64,000 nt of DNA from an uncultured Prevotellaceae bacterium (lineage in GTDB: Bacteria > Bacteroidota > Bacteroidia > Bacteroidales > Bacteroidaceae). The stretch spans positions 59,854 through 123,853 of the forward strand of contig CACWNV010000011.1 of assembly GCA_902762325.1 (NCBI GenBank), read 5' to 3'. The position numbers were made by a program, and so were the translations under genes. Under the pieces are notes generated by a model that saw only the letters and a list, made by a program, of their open reading frames with translations, did no database searches and was not told the origin of the DNA. Below, piece by piece: positions 1-9,657 of this stretch; the stretch's first letter is position 1, and each line of letters opens with the position of its first letter.

Positions 1-523
1 CCAGAGCAGCAGCAGTCGGCTCATTAACGATACGCTGTACATTCAGGCCTGCAATCTGTCCGGCTTCCTTAGTTGCCTGACGCTGAGAGTCAGAGAAGTA
101 AGCAGGTACGGTGATGACAGCATCGGTCACTTCCTGTCCGAGATAGTCCTCAGCGGTCTTCTTCATCTTCTGAAGCACCATGGCAGAGATTTCCTGCGGA
201 GTGTACTTACGTCCTTCGATATCCACACGTGGGTATCCGTTTTCATTGGTAACGGTGTAAGGCACACGCTCTGCCTCTTTCTGTGCCTGCTGATAAGTTT
301 CACCCATGAAACGCTTGATAGAGTAAACGGTGTTCTTCGGGTTAGTGATAGCCTGACGCTTGGCAGGATCACCGACCTTACGCTCTCCGTCTTTCACGAA
401 ACCTACCACTGAAGGAGTGGTACGCTTACCTTCGCTATTAGCGATTACTACAGGCTCGTTACCTTCGAAAACGGCAACGCAGCTGTTAGTTGTTCCTAAG
501 TCGATTCCAATAATCTTTCCCAT
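1..523 (-). CDS. dnaK: Molecular chaperone DnaK (Hsp70), N-terminal part only
   Basis: ATP-dependent Hsp70 chaperone of the cytoplasm, which folds and protects proteins together with DnaJ and GrpE. Reading from the ATG at 521-523 gives [20 protein letters not shown], the phosphate-binding loop of the Hsp70 ATPase domain, followed by the TTPSVVGF segment. About 174 codons are present and the gene runs off the left edge; the substrate-binding half is missing. A 14-bp palindrome (GGACACGTATGTCC, 570-583) lies upstream of the start and might be an operator, but no CIRCE element is visible. The TraB-like gene upstream on the same strand ends in a terminator-like hairpin, so dnaK is probably transcribed on its own. 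Identification is very secure. Confidence 0.97.
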   Translation of the reverse strand, partial: MGKIIGIDLGTTNSCVAVFEGNEPVVIANSEGKRTTPSVVGFVKDGERKVGDPAKRQAITNPKNTVYSIKRFMGETYQQAQKEAERVPYTVTNENGYPRVDIEGRKYTPQEISAMVLQKMKKTAEDYLGQEVTDAVITVPAYFSDSQRQATKEAGQIAGLNVQRIVNEPTAAAL

Positions 524-652
524 AATTCTTTTATTTTTATTTTGTTATTATTCTTTTATTAATAGACATGGACACGTATGTCCGTCATTTATCCGACAAA
601 AGCCATGCCAACAGGAAAGAGCTGTCATCGATATGACAAAATGGCAGAAAGG

Positions 653-688
653 AAAAAGCGAGACAGGAATCATCCCATCTCGCTTTTG
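653..688 (-). terminator. Rho-independent terminator after the TraB/GumN gene
   Basis: A 10-bp stem (AAAAGCGAGA at 654-663 with TCTCGCTTTT at 678-687) around a 14-nt loop, followed on the minus strand by further Ts. It lies just past the stop of the 707-1621 gene and before dnaK. Confidence 0.7.
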
Positions 689-706
689 ACTATCTCTGAA
701 AATGTC

Positions 707-1621
707 TTACTCTGTCACTGCCTCAACGGTATATCCTGCAGAGCGAAGCAGTTGCAGCAGTCCCTTTTCACCAGGAAGATGTCCGGCACCCACGGCGAAG
801 AAGGTAGCCTTGTCAGCCATGATTTTCTTCATCTTAACCAGCCAGTCAGCATTTCTGTTGTCCAACAGTGCTGCCTCTTCCTCGGGTGTTGAATCACAGC
901 TGTTATTCAACTTCATGTCCATTGCTTTCTTCAGTGCATCAAGATCCTGAGCCTTATAGGCGTTGGTGATGTCACGAAGCATCTGCACATTGAATTCCTC
1001 GTTATCAATCAGACACATCAGCATCTTTGCCTGACGCTCTAAAGGCATAGACTTGAAAAGCAGGTCAGCCTGGAACTTCACCGTCTCTAATCCGCCAATA
1101 GGTTCATTGTTGTGCTTCCCTTGCTCCTGGAAGAAGTTGTCAAGTGAAGTAGTCGGGTCCACACGACCAATACCATGAGTAGCAAAGAGCAATATCTGAA
1201 TATTGTTAATCAAAGCCATCGGTGTCATACGAGCCATCTGCTGTGTCATCTGGGTGTTACCATTAAGATCGTTTCCCATGGCAGCACGCAGCCATTTGTT
1301 CAGGCGCGTATATTCATCTGTAGTCAGGTAATCCTTCAAAGTCTTTCCATCAGGCAGGGTCATTGCATTTTGCAGATATTTCACGCTATCCATCTTGGCT
1401 GCATCAGATAAGATCAACTCTCCATAGACCTGATCGGTTTCTGTCAGTGCAGGATACACTCCCTTAATATTATTTACCATGGTAATGCTGCCAAAATGAT
1501 GGGTGCCTACCACGTAAGAAGGCTTTGCCAGTCCATTACCAGAAATCTTGTATAACAACTGTGCACTTGCTCCAATTGTAGCTGAAAGCATCAGTGCTAT
1601 TACCATTATCTTTTTCATCAT
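707..1621 (-). CDS. TraB/GumN family exported protein
   Basis: A 304-residue protein with an N-terminal signal peptide (MMKKIMVIALMLSATIGASA) and a TraB/GumN domain over almost its whole length. The typical early motif SYVVGTHHFGS (about residue 35) and the C-terminal FFAVGAGHLPGEKGLLQLL with its GAGH signature are both present. The family resembles Tiki-type metalloproteases: the paired HH and the distal GAGH histidine could be metal ligands, but the bacterial substrate is unknown. It probably works in the periplasm. The gene lies 41 bp downstream of the M16 protease, so the two are likely one operon and may share a role in peptide turnover. Confidence 0.85.
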   Translation of the reverse strand: MMKKIMVIALMLSATIGASAQLLYKISGNGLAKPSYVVGTHHFGSITMVNNIKGVYPALTETDQVYGELILSDAAKMDSVKYLQNAMTLPDGKTLKDYLTTDEYTRLNKWLRAAMGNDLNGNTQMTQQMARMTPMALINNIQILLFATHGIGRVDPTTSLDNFFQEQGKHNNEPIGGLETVKFQADLLFKSMPLERQAKMLMCLIDNEEFNVQMLRDITNAYKAQDLDALKKAMDMKLNNSCDSTPEEEAALLDNRNADWLVKMKKIMADKATFFAVGAGHLPGEKGLLQLLRSAGYTVEAVTE

Positions 1622-1662
1622 ACCTTATTAATATATATATTATAGTTTTAAATTGTTGTTTC

Positions 1663-4479
1663 TTACTTTTCGGGCATCATAATCACTTCAACGTGATTCT
1701 TGCTCTTCAGAACGACGTTCTTAAGGAAATCGCTTACGCTCTTGGTACTGACAGCTTCAACGGTCTTTTTATAGTCAGTATAGACATCAACGCCAAAACG
1801 CTTCCATGTATTCAGCACACCAGTCCAGTAGCGGTTGGTCTTTGCATCAACATCAGCCTGCTTCAGCAGAATCTGCTTCACCTTGAGTAGGTCATCAGCA
1901 TTCGGGGCAGCAACCAGCGATTTCATTCCTTTCTGGAATTCAGGTATTGCCTCAGCAGCCTTGTCAGGATTCAACTTTCCTGTTCCCTTGATTGAGATAT
2001 ATGTAGCAGGACCGTCAACATCCAGTTCCGACTCGGCTCCAGCATGATAGGCAGCTGACAGACGTTCACGGATCTCACGGTTCAGCATCATGTCAAGCAT
2101 ACGGCCACTTACATCCTGCAACACGCTGTTCTGGAGGGTAAACTTGACAGGATTCGACCGCCAGATACTGTTGGCCTGTGCCTGTGGATTCTCCATCTTC
2201 TTTTCAAAAGACCTGTTCTTCTCGCCATTAGCAAATGTGCGGATTTCCTTCTGTGTGAGAGTAGCCTTGCCCTTTGAAGGAAGCGAAGCAATGTACTGCT
2301 CGATGAACTGGCAAAGCTGAGCCTCATCGTAGTTACCTACGAATGTGAATGTGAAGTCGGCGGCATTGCCATAGAGATTCTTCCATATTTCGAGTACGCG
2401 ATCATAGCTGATTCCTTCTATATTCTCTGCTGAAGGAATGCGGAAATAAGGATTGTTGTTATAGACAACGCTCATCACGGAGTCTTCGAATACAGCCTCA
2501 TTGTTCAGACTGATGTTCTTCAACTGTGTTGAAATCAACGTGAGGAAATTATTGACAGCTTTCTCGTCCTTCGTTACCTTCGTAAAGTCAAGATAGATAA
2601 GCTGGAAAAGTGTCTCCAGATCCTTCGGAGTGGAATTGCCGCTCAGTCCGTGCATAGAGTTTTCGATGCTGAACTGTGTTCCCACCTGCTTACCAGCCAA
2701 AGCTTTCTGCAAATCTGTGCTGGAGAAGTTGCCCAGACCGCTCTGCGAAAGGATGTAGTTGGCAAACTGTATGTTATAGACATCTTCCTTGCCGAACACC
2801 GATGCACCGCCATTTGAGGTTGCACGGAACACAATTTCATCTGCATTGAAGTCGGTCTTTTTCATCAGAACAGTTGCACCGTTCGACAATGTGAGCTGCT
2901 TGAAGCCTAATGCTGCATTCTCTGTTGACTTTACAATACTGCCTTTCGCCGGCATTTCTGTAATCAGCGGCTCTTGCTTTACGTTGTCGACATAAGCTGT
3001 AAGCGTTTCCTGACGTACTGCATCCACAGCCTTCTTCATGTCGGCGCCAGTGAAGTATTGTTTGCCATCTTTCTCCTGCACAGCTGCCAACACCACGAAA
3101 TTGGTGTCGTTATCAGCTATAAGCTGTCCGGCAATCTGGTTGATAATCTCAACAGGGATATTGGCAGACAAAGCATTCATTATCTGATACTCGTCCTCAA
3201 TACTTGGAATCGGTTCGTTTTCGATAAAGTTCTTCACGTATTGCTGGCAATAAGCATCGTTGGGATGCTTCTCGCGATTATTGTAAACTTTCTCTAAACG
3301 ACTCAGATATTCCGACTTGGCACGCGCATACTCTGTAGCTGTAAAGCCGAAATCCTTCACGCGCTTCAGTTCACGGATACCTGCCGACAAGCCAGCCAGC
3401 TCTTGTCCCTCTTTAGGAACAACGGTCAGTGTCAGCGCATCCTTTGTGCGCGACACAAGATACTGGCCTTCTTCGGCTCCTGCCTGTAAGAAGGGACATT
3501 CAGGTTTCTGTGCCTCCTCAGAGAAGCGTGCGTTGATCATCTGGCTGATAAGGTCGCGAGCATAGTCGAACACCATGTAACTGAGATTGCTCTTCAATGA
3601 ATCGGGAGTGGCATCATGCTTCATCGATATCAGGAAAAGTGACACCTGCTGCTCCTTATCTTTACCAACAACATAGATTCCTTCGTTGTTGTCGGGCACA
3701 GGTTCCAACTCTACCTTTGCCGCATTGGCAGGTACCTTAATGCCGCCGAAGAGCTCTTTTATCTTCTGTTCTGTCCTGTCGACATCGACATCACCCACGA
3801 TGATGATTCCCTGATTGTCGGGACGATACCACTTACGATAATATGCACGTAGCGTCTCAGGAGAGCAGCCGTCAATCACCGACATCAAGCCAATGGGGAA
3901 ACGCTGTCCGTACTTTGACCCAGGATAAAGATCAGGCAACACACTCTCTAAGATCTTCTGCGTACCGACAATACGCATACGATATTCATTGTGTACGACA
4001 TCTCGTTCCTGGTCAATTGCCTTAGCATCAAGGGTGATGCCATTAGACCAGTCTTTCAGCACCAGCATACACGAATCAATTGCTGTGATGCGGGCTGTGG
4101 GCACGTCAGTAATAAAATATACTGTTTGGTCAGTACTTGTATAAGCATTCAGGTTCCGTCCATATTCCACGCCAATGCTCTGCAGATACTCCTGCAGCAG
4201 ATTGTCCTTGAAATGCTCAGAACCATTGAAGGCCATGTGTTCCAGCAGGTGAGCGAGTCCTCGCTGGTCTTCATTCTCGTTAATAGAACCCACTTTCTGG
4301 GCGATGTAGAAGTTTGCCACATGCTCGGGATAGTTGTTATGACGGATATAATATGTCAATCCGTTGTCGAGCTTGCCAACACGTACTTCCTTGTCTTGAG
4401 GTATGGGTGCCATCTGCTGAGCCTGCACTGACACACCTGCAAACAATAATACTGCTACAAAAAAGTTTTTCAATCTCAT
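1663..4479 (-). CDS. M16 family zinc metallopeptidase, periplasmic
   Basis: A 938-residue insulinase/pitrilysin-type protease with a signal peptide (about residues 1-20, ending VSVQA). The inverted zinc motif HLLEH is at residues 77-81, and a conserved ERDVVHNE segment (about 158-165) should supply the distal glutamate. The length fits a full M16 protein with two halves of two M16 domains each; the second half lacks its own HxxEH, as usual for the structural half. It should degrade peptides in the periplasm, including peptides imported by TonB-dependent systems. A TACTTTTG-type -7 element lies upstream (complement of 4538-4545), and the TraB-like gene follows 41 bp downstream. Confidence 0.93.
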   Translation of the reverse strand: MRLKNFFVAVLLFAGVSVQAQQMAPIPQDKEVRVGKLDNGLTYYIRHNNYPEHVANFYIAQKVGSINENEDQRGLAHLLEHMAFNGSEHFKDNLLQEYLQSIGVEYGRNLNAYTSTDQTVYFITDVPTARITAIDSCMLVLKDWSNGITLDAKAIDQERDVVHNEYRMRIVGTQKILESVLPDLYPGSKYGQRFPIGLMSVIDGCSPETLRAYYRKWYRPDNQGIIIVGDVDVDRTEQKIKELFGGIKVPANAAKVELEPVPDNNEGIYVVGKDKEQQVSLFLISMKHDATPDSLKSNLSYMVFDYARDLISQMINARFSEEAQKPECPFLQAGAEEGQYLVSRTKDALTLTVVPKEGQELAGLSAGIRELKRVKDFGFTATEYARAKSEYLSRLEKVYNNREKHPNDAYCQQYVKNFIENEPIPSIEDEYQIMNALSANIPVEIINQIAGQLIADNDTNFVVLAAVQEKDGKQYFTGADMKKAVDAVRQETLTAYVDNVKQEPLITEMPAKGSIVKSTENAALGFKQLTLSNGATVLMKKTDFNADEIVFRATSNGGASVFGKEDVYNIQFANYILSQSGLGNFSSTDLQKALAGKQVGTQFSIENSMHGLSGNSTPKDLETLFQLIYLDFTKVTKDEKAVNNFLTLISTQLKNISLNNEAVFEDSVMSVVYNNNPYFRIPSAENIEGISYDRVLEIWKNLYGNAADFTFTFVGNYDEAQLCQFIEQYIASLPSKGKATLTQKEIRTFANGEKNRSFEKKMENPQAQANSIWRSNPVKFTLQNSVLQDVSGRMLDMMLNREIRERLSAAYHAGAESELDVDGPATYISIKGTGKLNPDKAAEAIPEFQKGMKSLVAAPNADDLLKVKQILLKQADVDAKTNRYWTGVLNTWKRFGVDVYTDYKKTVEAVSTKSVSDFLKNVVLKSKNHVEVIMMPEK

Positions 4480-4838
4480 TTTGATACGATATTTTTAATG
4501 ATGAACTATTTCAAATACCTTTTATTCATTAGACATGCAAAAGTACAAAAAACTACACAAACAAAGCTTTTTTATAGTAAATTTTCTGTTTTTCATGCAT
4601 TTTAGTAACATTATTAGCGTTTTTTGACGGTCTTGAACTCTCTACTTTTAAAGAAGATATGTTTTTTTGACTAACATCAACAAAAGCACCAAAATCATCC
4701 ACTATTCCATTTTATCATTTGCCAGAAGTGAAAATTGCCGTAACTTTGCACCGTCAAAAGACATAAAGGATAACAAATTTATTATTAAAAAGGAGCAGAC
4801 AAACACACTGCTCAAATTAAAAAAGAAAGGGTAAAAAG
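4480..4838. other. Divergent intergenic region
   Basis: This 359-bp stretch separates the minus-strand M16 gene from the plus-strand small gene at 4839. It carries an AT-rich promoter zone for each direction, including a good plus-strand promoter at 4718-4748. No further gene is seen. Confidence 0.6.
4718..4748 (+). promoter_or_regulatory. Bacteroidota-type promoter of the 4839 gene
   Basis: TTTG at 4718-4721 and TAACTTTG at 4741-4748 are separated by 19 bp, which matches the -33/-7 consensus of the Bacteroidota primary sigma factor. The predicted leader is about 85 nt. Confidence 0.75.
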
Positions 4839-5201
4839 ATGAAAAAAATGATTTTGACAATGGTAGCATTGATGAGTTTAACCACCACATTTGCTGCAAA
4901 AGAGAAGATGGATAAAGTGAACGACATGAAGGTCTACGAGTGGAATGTCAACATGCATAAGCTCTCCGACGCCTTGAGTCTGTCAGCTGAACAGGAAGAT
5001 GTCGTAACTGAAATCAATCGTAGATTTGCCAGAGATCTGAGGGCCGCTGCCCATACTCGCAAGAACGACCGTAAGGAACGGGTAGAAAAGGCTCTTGACA
5101 AGAATGTCATGAGAATGCGCTCTATCCTTGACTACAAGCAGATGCGTACTTATCTGACAATTCTGAATGTTACGGTTAACAACCGTGGATTGAACAGCTA
5201 A
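4839..5201 (+). CDS. Small exported protein of unknown function
   Basis: A 120-residue protein beginning with a signal peptide (MKKMILTMVALMSLTTTFA). The mature part is short, charged and predicted to be mainly helical, with an Arg/Lys-rich middle (RRFARDLRAAAHTRKNDRKE). The layout recalls small Bacteroidota periplasmic proteins with LTxxQ-like helices, but no named family can be assigned. It is a single-gene unit with its own promoter and a downstream terminator. The start is chosen at the ATG that directly precedes the signal peptide. Confidence 0.75.
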   Translation: MKKMILTMVALMSLTTTFAAKEKMDKVNDMKVYEWNVNMHKLSDALSLSAEQEDVVTEINRRFARDLRAAAHTRKNDRKERVEKALDKNVMRMRSILDYKQMRTYLTILNVTVNNRGLNS

Positions 5202-5227
5202 TCAGTTTATTTTAAAAGAGAAAGCAG

Positions 5228-5260
5228 AAGGGTGCATCCACTGGGTGCACCCTTCATTAT
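5228..5260 (+). terminator. Terminator hairpin after the small exported protein
   Basis: AAGGGTGCA (5228-5236) pairs perfectly with TGCACCCTT (5246-5254) over a 9-nt loop, followed by a short T-rich run (cattattt). It sits between convergent genes and may stop transcription from both sides. Confidence 0.65.
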
Positions 5261-5282
5261 TTAGGTAAGGTTGATACAATCC

Positions 5283-6749
5283 TTATAGTCCTGCTTTCGA
5301 TACCACAATCTTGGCTTTACTGTTTGAGTAATCAGACGGAACGGTAAAGCTTACTCCATCGTAGGTGACAGTACTTCCACCGGCGACATTGACACCACTA
5401 TAAAGCTTGTAGCCCTGTGTTCCTCCCGTGGGTTCACATTTCTTCTGTCCGATGCCCATCACCGTACCTCCGTTTATGGTTAAACGATTGTCGGTCTTGA
5501 AAGCATTACCGGAATCTGAAGAAGCAGCGACATAGATGTTACCGCCATTGATGATGATATTACCGTCGGTCTTCACTCCATGCGGTTTCGAGTCGTCAGC
5601 TCCATAGACAAAGACGGCACCAGTTGTACAAACCTTCACTGTTCCATTGTTAAAGGTAATGTCGGTTGTTGCATTAATACCTTTACCGCCAGAACCTGTG
5701 TTATGCAGGGTTATGTCACCACTATTAATCGTAAACGCTCCATCCGTCTTCAGGGCAGAAGGGCTTGAGATGTCTTTCTCTTCAGCATCATAAGTCGCAT
5801 TTCCTGAACACGTGATAGAGGCGGTTGTCCCTGACCATGTGATGTCACTTTCAGCCTTCAGTCCCTTCGAGGCGGTTCCTGTAGACTTGATGGTAAGCGT
5901 ACCTCCATTCATGAAAGCCATTCCATTGTTCTCGTATTGGTCGGCGGTACCCTTGTTGGCTCCCTTTATCCCAATATCTATGCCATCTCCTGTAGAACTG
6001 ATATTGACAGTTCCTCCATCCATACGGAAATACTGACTGATGTGGAAGCCGTCGGAAGCAGCTTCGGAAACGGTGATGGTACCGCTCTTCAGCACCATAC
6101 ATTCATCTGCAGTGAGTGCATGCTTCGTCTTTCCTGCTATTGTTAGCGACCCTGTCCCGTCGAATTCCGGATGACCGTTGATATAGAATGTCGCATTGTG
6201 TGAACCGCCCGCTCCATCAGATAACTGGTTTGTTCCTGTAACGGTGACAGCAATCTTCTTTCCGTCTTGGATATCGATGGCAGCTCCTGACGGATTGGTC
6301 AGCGACAGGTTGTTAAGCACAAAGTTTGCCTTATATGATCCGTCCATGAAGAACGAGCCGTTTGCCGATGAACCGCTGAGCGTATAAGTCACCTCGTTCT
6401 GTAGAGATTCACTCTGTACGACAGAGACAGTAGCACCATTGGCTACAATCGTGAGCTTGCTGGCAATATTACCGGCAACCACAACGGCAGCCGTATTTCC
6501 ACTCCAGACAACACTTACTGTGTTATCAGCGACGACATTGTCATCCACCTTGATGGAACTGATCTGAGACAGCTGATAAGTCTTTCCTTCAATCGTGAGT
6601 GATGTCCCTCCGTTGAAAACCATGTCACCCGTGTTAGAAGCTGAATGAGCATAGGTAACTTCCCCCACGTTCACATTCAATGTCTGTGCATAGGTGACAG
6701 AGACAAAGCCAATCAGCATGAAGACTGTAACGAAACTAAGCTTCTTCAT
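5283..6749 (-). CDS. Carbohydrate-binding domain protein of the Cthe_2159 type
   Basis: A 488-residue exported protein (signal peptide ending near VTYAQ). From about residue 100 the sequence is a run of short beta-strand repeats (ITINSGDITLHNTG, ITFNNGTVKV, INGGNIYVAA) typical of the Cthe_2159/DUF4353 right-handed beta-helix family. Known members of this family bind plant cell-wall polysaccharides such as acidic sugars and cellulose. A surface or periplasmic glycan-binding role is therefore plausible but inferred. There is no T9SS tail. The gene follows the 134-residue exported protein by 15 bp and is probably in its operon. Confidence 0.8.
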   Translation of the reverse strand: MKKLSFVTVFMLIGFVSVTYAQTLNVNVGEVTYAHSASNTGDMVFNGGTSLTIEGKTYQLSQISSIKVDDNVVADNTVSVVWSGNTAAVVVAGNIASKLTIVANGATVSVVQSESLQNEVTYTLSGSSANGSFFMDGSYKANFVLNNLSLTNPSGAAIDIQDGKKIAVTVTGTNQLSDGAGGSHNATFYINGHPEFDGTGSLTIAGKTKHALTADECMVLKSGTITVSEAASDGFHISQYFRMDGGTVNISSTGDGIDIGIKGANKGTADQYENNGMAFMNGGTLTIKSTGTASKGLKAESDITWSGTTASITCSGNATYDAEEKDISSPSALKTDGAFTINSGDITLHNTGSGGKGINATTDITFNNGTVKVCTTGAVFVYGADDSKPHGVKTDGNIIINGGNIYVAASSDSGNAFKTDNRLTINGGTVMGIGQKKCEPTGGTQGYKLYSGVNVAGGSTVTYDGVSFTVPSDYSNSKAKIVVSKAGL

Positions 6750-6764
6750 AGTCTCTATGATTTA

Positions 6765-7169
6765 TTATTTTACTGCTATCTTGACAGAAGTGTTACCCTG
6801 TTTCACAATATAGACTCCCTTGGGAAGCTCTGAATTGATTGTCGAGAGCTGCACATTGTCGGCAACCTTCCTGCCCTGCAAGTCATAAACAGAAGCCGTT
6901 TCCATCTTTGTAGCAATGTTCTCAGGCTGACGAATACCAGATGTCACGGAAAAATACATCTTATTAAGATCCTTCAGGGAAAGCGTAGTGGTGGTTCCGT
7001 CCTGTGAAACCAGCATGTTACCATCCGAAAAGGTTATAGTAAGACCGGAAACATTGAAAGACTGCTCTGTCCCGTCTGCCTGCTGTAATGTCAGGAAATT
7101 GAAATTGTCGGCACTAACAGAAAGAACGGCAGAAGCAACTAATACCAATATGAGAATAACTCTTTTCAT
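6765..7169 (-). CDS. Short exported protein with T9SS-like C-terminal tail
   Basis: A 134-residue protein with a signal peptide (MKRVILILVLVASAVLSVSA). Its C-terminal half, from about residue 92, is a sorting-domain pattern: SVYDLQGRKV, then LPKGVYIVKQGN and a basic end. Such tails direct proteins through the type IX secretion system, but almost no cargo domain is present here; residues 25-80 form a short beta-rich stretch starting NFNFLTLQQADG. It is the first gene of a two-gene unit and may be a small surface or anchoring protein partnered with the carbohydrate-binding protein downstream. Function unknown. Confidence 0.75.
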   Translation of the reverse strand: MKRVILILVLVASAVLSVSADNFNFLTLQQADGTEQSFNVSGLTITFSDGNMLVSQDGTTTTLSLKDLNKMYFSVTSGIRQPENIATKMETASVYDLQGRKVADNVQLSTINSELPKGVYIVKQGNTSVKIAVK

Positions 7170-7211
7170 CTTAATGTTATCTTGAGGTTAATAAATATTA
7201 TTCATTGTGTG

Positions 7212-7243
7212 CAAAAATAGCTATTTTTTCTTGTAGCGACAAG
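7212..7243 (-). promoter_or_regulatory. Promoter of the 7169-5283 operon
   Basis: On the minus strand TATTTTTG (complement of 7212-7219) forms the -7 element, and CTTG (complement of 7240-7243), a one-base variant of TTTG, lies 20 bp upstream. This matches the Bacteroidota promoter layout. Confidence 0.5.
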
Positions 7244-7269
7244 AAAAATTCAACAAAATGTAAGTTCTG

Positions 7270-7304
7270 TTAAGTAAAAGCCTCTCCTTTTGAGGGGAGA
7301 GGCT
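7270..7304 (-). terminator. Terminator of the susC-DUF4302 operon
   Basis: AGCCTCTCC (7279-7287) pairs with GGAGAGGCT (7296-7304). On the minus strand the stem is followed by TTTTACTT. It lies just past the DUF4302 stop and marks the end of the import operon. Confidence 0.75.
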
Positions 7305-7311
7305 GTAACTG

Positions 7312-8661
7312 TTATTCCCAGATACTGTAGTGGTAGTAGCGGAAATTGTTGGGGAAATAGAACCAGTTGTCAGGATTGGAGGATTCTGTGAGCTGGAACT
7401 CTCCTGGCGACATGATTGATCCGGAACGTGCTGAGATTTTGTAAGTGCGCCACTCATCCTTTGACGCAAACGCATCTACAAAGTACTTGAAGCCGGCATC
7501 ATAAAGGTTGACACCTAACCCGTGCTTTTCTTCACCAGTCCAACGGACTGATATCTCATCGTTGTTCTCCTTCTTCATCTCCATCGGGTAATGGATTTCA
7601 CCCGAACCATACCACATATTGAAAATAAGTTCGAGATTGCCGAAGCCATCGGTACTCAGGCAGACATAGGCAAGATTGTCGGGATTATACTTCCCACTCT
7701 TCTTGAGTGCATTCTTAGCCTTGTCCCATTCTCCCTGAAGCCACGGACTCAAACTGCTATATCCCCAGAAGCGCGAGTCGTACTCTTCATCGTAAATCCA
7801 GTAATTAGCAAAAGGTTTCGGGATGATGCGTGCCTGTCCGTGAATGTCGTCATAGGCATCCTTCTCCGGCGTAATCTTCATCTCCTTAATGATATGTCCC
7901 TTGTACTCAATGGGCTCCAGGAAATAGAGACCGCCCACAAGGTTTCCATAGCTGTAGAGATGACCGTCCACACGCGGGTCGTCACCCTCCATCCAGATAC
8001 TGAGATTCTGATAGGTGCCGAGGAAACGGGCAGGCAGCGTGTCACCTTCGCACACGAAGGAGCAGTCATAGGGCGAATAGAAAGTCTGGATACTGTCACA
8101 GGCAGTCTGGTATTCTTGAGCGGTGACGGGCAGCTTGATCATGACGAAAGGCAGCTGCTTGGTCTTTCCGCGACCGAAAATAGTATCCTCGTTTTCTGAG
8201 TATCGGTCAAGGCAGAACTCAAAGTCTCCTTGCAGATCCTGTGCAAAATACTGGGACTGGTCGGCATAGTAATGGAAGAATCCATTATAGGTGTCGAAAG
8301 AAAGGACAATGCCATTATCCATCTTGAATGAATACATACTGACAACGCTGTCTTTATCTGCAACACCGGGAAGCCTTACCGTACTGATAGACTTGTAGAA
8401 TGTACTATAGACCTGGTCAAACTTCACGGCGTAGGTGGCTACAGAAGGATGACGTCCATAGGTGGGATTGTCTGTATAAAGTGCCCATCCGTACTTATTG
8501 TTGTTGAAGACGCGACGATAGTCGGCCATCCATGCATCTGAACGATTGGCTGCATCCATCTCAAAGAGATCGTCTTCCTTCATCTGACAACCATAGAGTG
8601 TCGGAAGCAGAGAAAGGCAAGAAACAAGAAGCAACAGGCAATAGATATATTTCTTAATCAT
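7312..8661 (-). CDS. DUF4302 lipoprotein
   Basis: A 449-residue lipoprotein with a signal sequence and lipobox ending LYGC (about residue 25). The body matches DUF4302 in its early segment (DAWMADYRRVFNNNKYGW) and overall length. DUF4302 proteins are of unknown function and are commonly encoded next to SusC/SusD pairs and zinc metallohydrolase lipoproteins. Here the gene is last in the susC-susD-metallohydrolase-DUF4302 operon, 36 bp after its upstream neighbour, and a terminator follows. It is likely surface or periplasm exposed and part of a substrate-capture complex; that role is inferred from context. Confidence 0.87.
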   Translation of the reverse strand: MIKKYIYCLLLLVSCLSLLPTLYGCQMKEDDLFEMDAANRSDAWMADYRRVFNNNKYGWALYTDNPTYGRHPSVATYAVKFDQVYSTFYKSISTVRLPGVADKDSVVSMYSFKMDNGIVLSFDTYNGFFHYYADQSQYFAQDLQGDFEFCLDRYSENEDTIFGRGKTKQLPFVMIKLPVTAQEYQTACDSIQTFYSPYDCSFVCEGDTLPARFLGTYQNLSIWMEGDDPRVDGHLYSYGNLVGGLYFLEPIEYKGHIIKEMKITPEKDAYDDIHGQARIIPKPFANYWIYDEEYDSRFWGYSSLSPWLQGEWDKAKNALKKSGKYNPDNLAYVCLSTDGFGNLELIFNMWYGSGEIHYPMEMKKENNDEISVRWTGEEKHGLGVNLYDAGFKYFVDAFASKDEWRTYKISARSGSIMSPGEFQLTESSNPDNWFYFPNNFRYYHYSIWE

Positions 8662-8697
8662 AACTATTAACTTTTTAATATTATCATTGAACTAAAA

Positions 8698-9636
8698 CTA
8701 CAGGCTGATGTCATCGAAATCCTGTTCTGCGAGATTAGCCTCACGCTTCTGTACAGCATTACGTAGAGCATCCACATCGAGTTTCCAGTTGTCGTTGAAA
8801 TAATCTTTCACGATGCGCAGCTTCTGGGAAATCTTGTTCCTTCCGTCTGTACCGGCACGTGTGATGATACTTTCAAACTCCTCTTCTGTACTGGTGACGT
8901 ATGTTGAGAATGTTTCAGCAAAGTCTTCATCAGCTGAATAAGCCGCATAAGCCGTAACGAAACCGCGCTGGAAGATCTGGGGATCTTCGGGGCTTGAGAA
9001 TACTGAAGTATAGTTACCGCCCAGATAGTCGGTACCGGTAATCTGATTGAACTCATTCGTATAGGGCACTCTTTGATGGAACACGTGAGCATACTCGTGG
9101 ATAATGGTGTGGAAATACGTTGCGTTCAACTGTTCACGACTGGTGATGACCTCGTGCGACTGCCAATTTGCATCATAGAATGTCTCGCCCAGATGGTTGA
9201 CATACCACAGATTAATCTTATAACCGCCTTCCGATGAACCCAGCGTATAGCTGTTGTTAGAGTTCCATCCTGGATTTCCGACAAGCTGCACCACTTTCGG
9301 GAAGCTTGCCCTGACGAAGTCGGGACCGCCCGTCACCTCATCAAAGGAGTCGAAACAGATGTACTTCAGGATGCGTGCCATGCGAATGGCATTTTCATAC
9401 TTTGCCGGCACGAGGATATAGTTCATATCAATCTCGTTGTCTTCCCAACGATAACGCATTTCAATATTATAACGCTGCACAAAGTTCTTTTCGAGCCAGC
9501 GGTCAAGATCGTTCTGCGGTGTCTGCGAGTCAACGATGACACTGATATTGCGGTCTACTTCATCGTCAGAGCAGGCTATGAAGCCAAAGACGATGCAAAG
9601 GGCGCAGATGACATTGAAAATATATTTTGCTTTCAT
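8698..9636 (-). CDS. Import-associated zinc metallohydrolase lipoprotein
   Basis: A 312-residue lipoprotein (lipobox FIACS near residue 22) with the zinc signature HEYAHVFHQ at about residues 180-190. This is the HExxH type found in the putative zinc-binding metallopeptidase lipoproteins that accompany SusC/SusD systems (TIGR04549-like). It would hydrolyse peptide bonds of captured substrates at the cell surface or in the periplasm. It begins 21 bp after the susD stop and is followed by DUF4302. The presence of a protease and absence of glycosidases in the operon suggest that the system imports peptides or glycopeptides; this is an inference. Confidence 0.88.
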   Translation of the reverse strand: MKAKYIFNVICALCIVFGFIACSDDEVDRNISVIVDSQTPQNDLDRWLEKNFVQRYNIEMRYRWEDNEIDMNYILVPAKYENAIRMARILKYICFDSFDEVTGGPDFVRASFPKVVQLVGNPGWNSNNSYTLGSSEGGYKINLWYVNHLGETFYDANWQSHEVITSREQLNATYFHTIIHEYAHVFHQRVPYTNEFNQITGTDYLGGNYTSVFSSPEDPQIFQRGFVTAYAAYSADEDFAETFSTYVTSTEEEFESIITRAGTDGRNKISQKLRIVKDYFNDNWKLDVDALRNAVQKREANLAEQDFDDISL

Positions 9637-9657
9637 ATTGTTACGATATTTGAATGA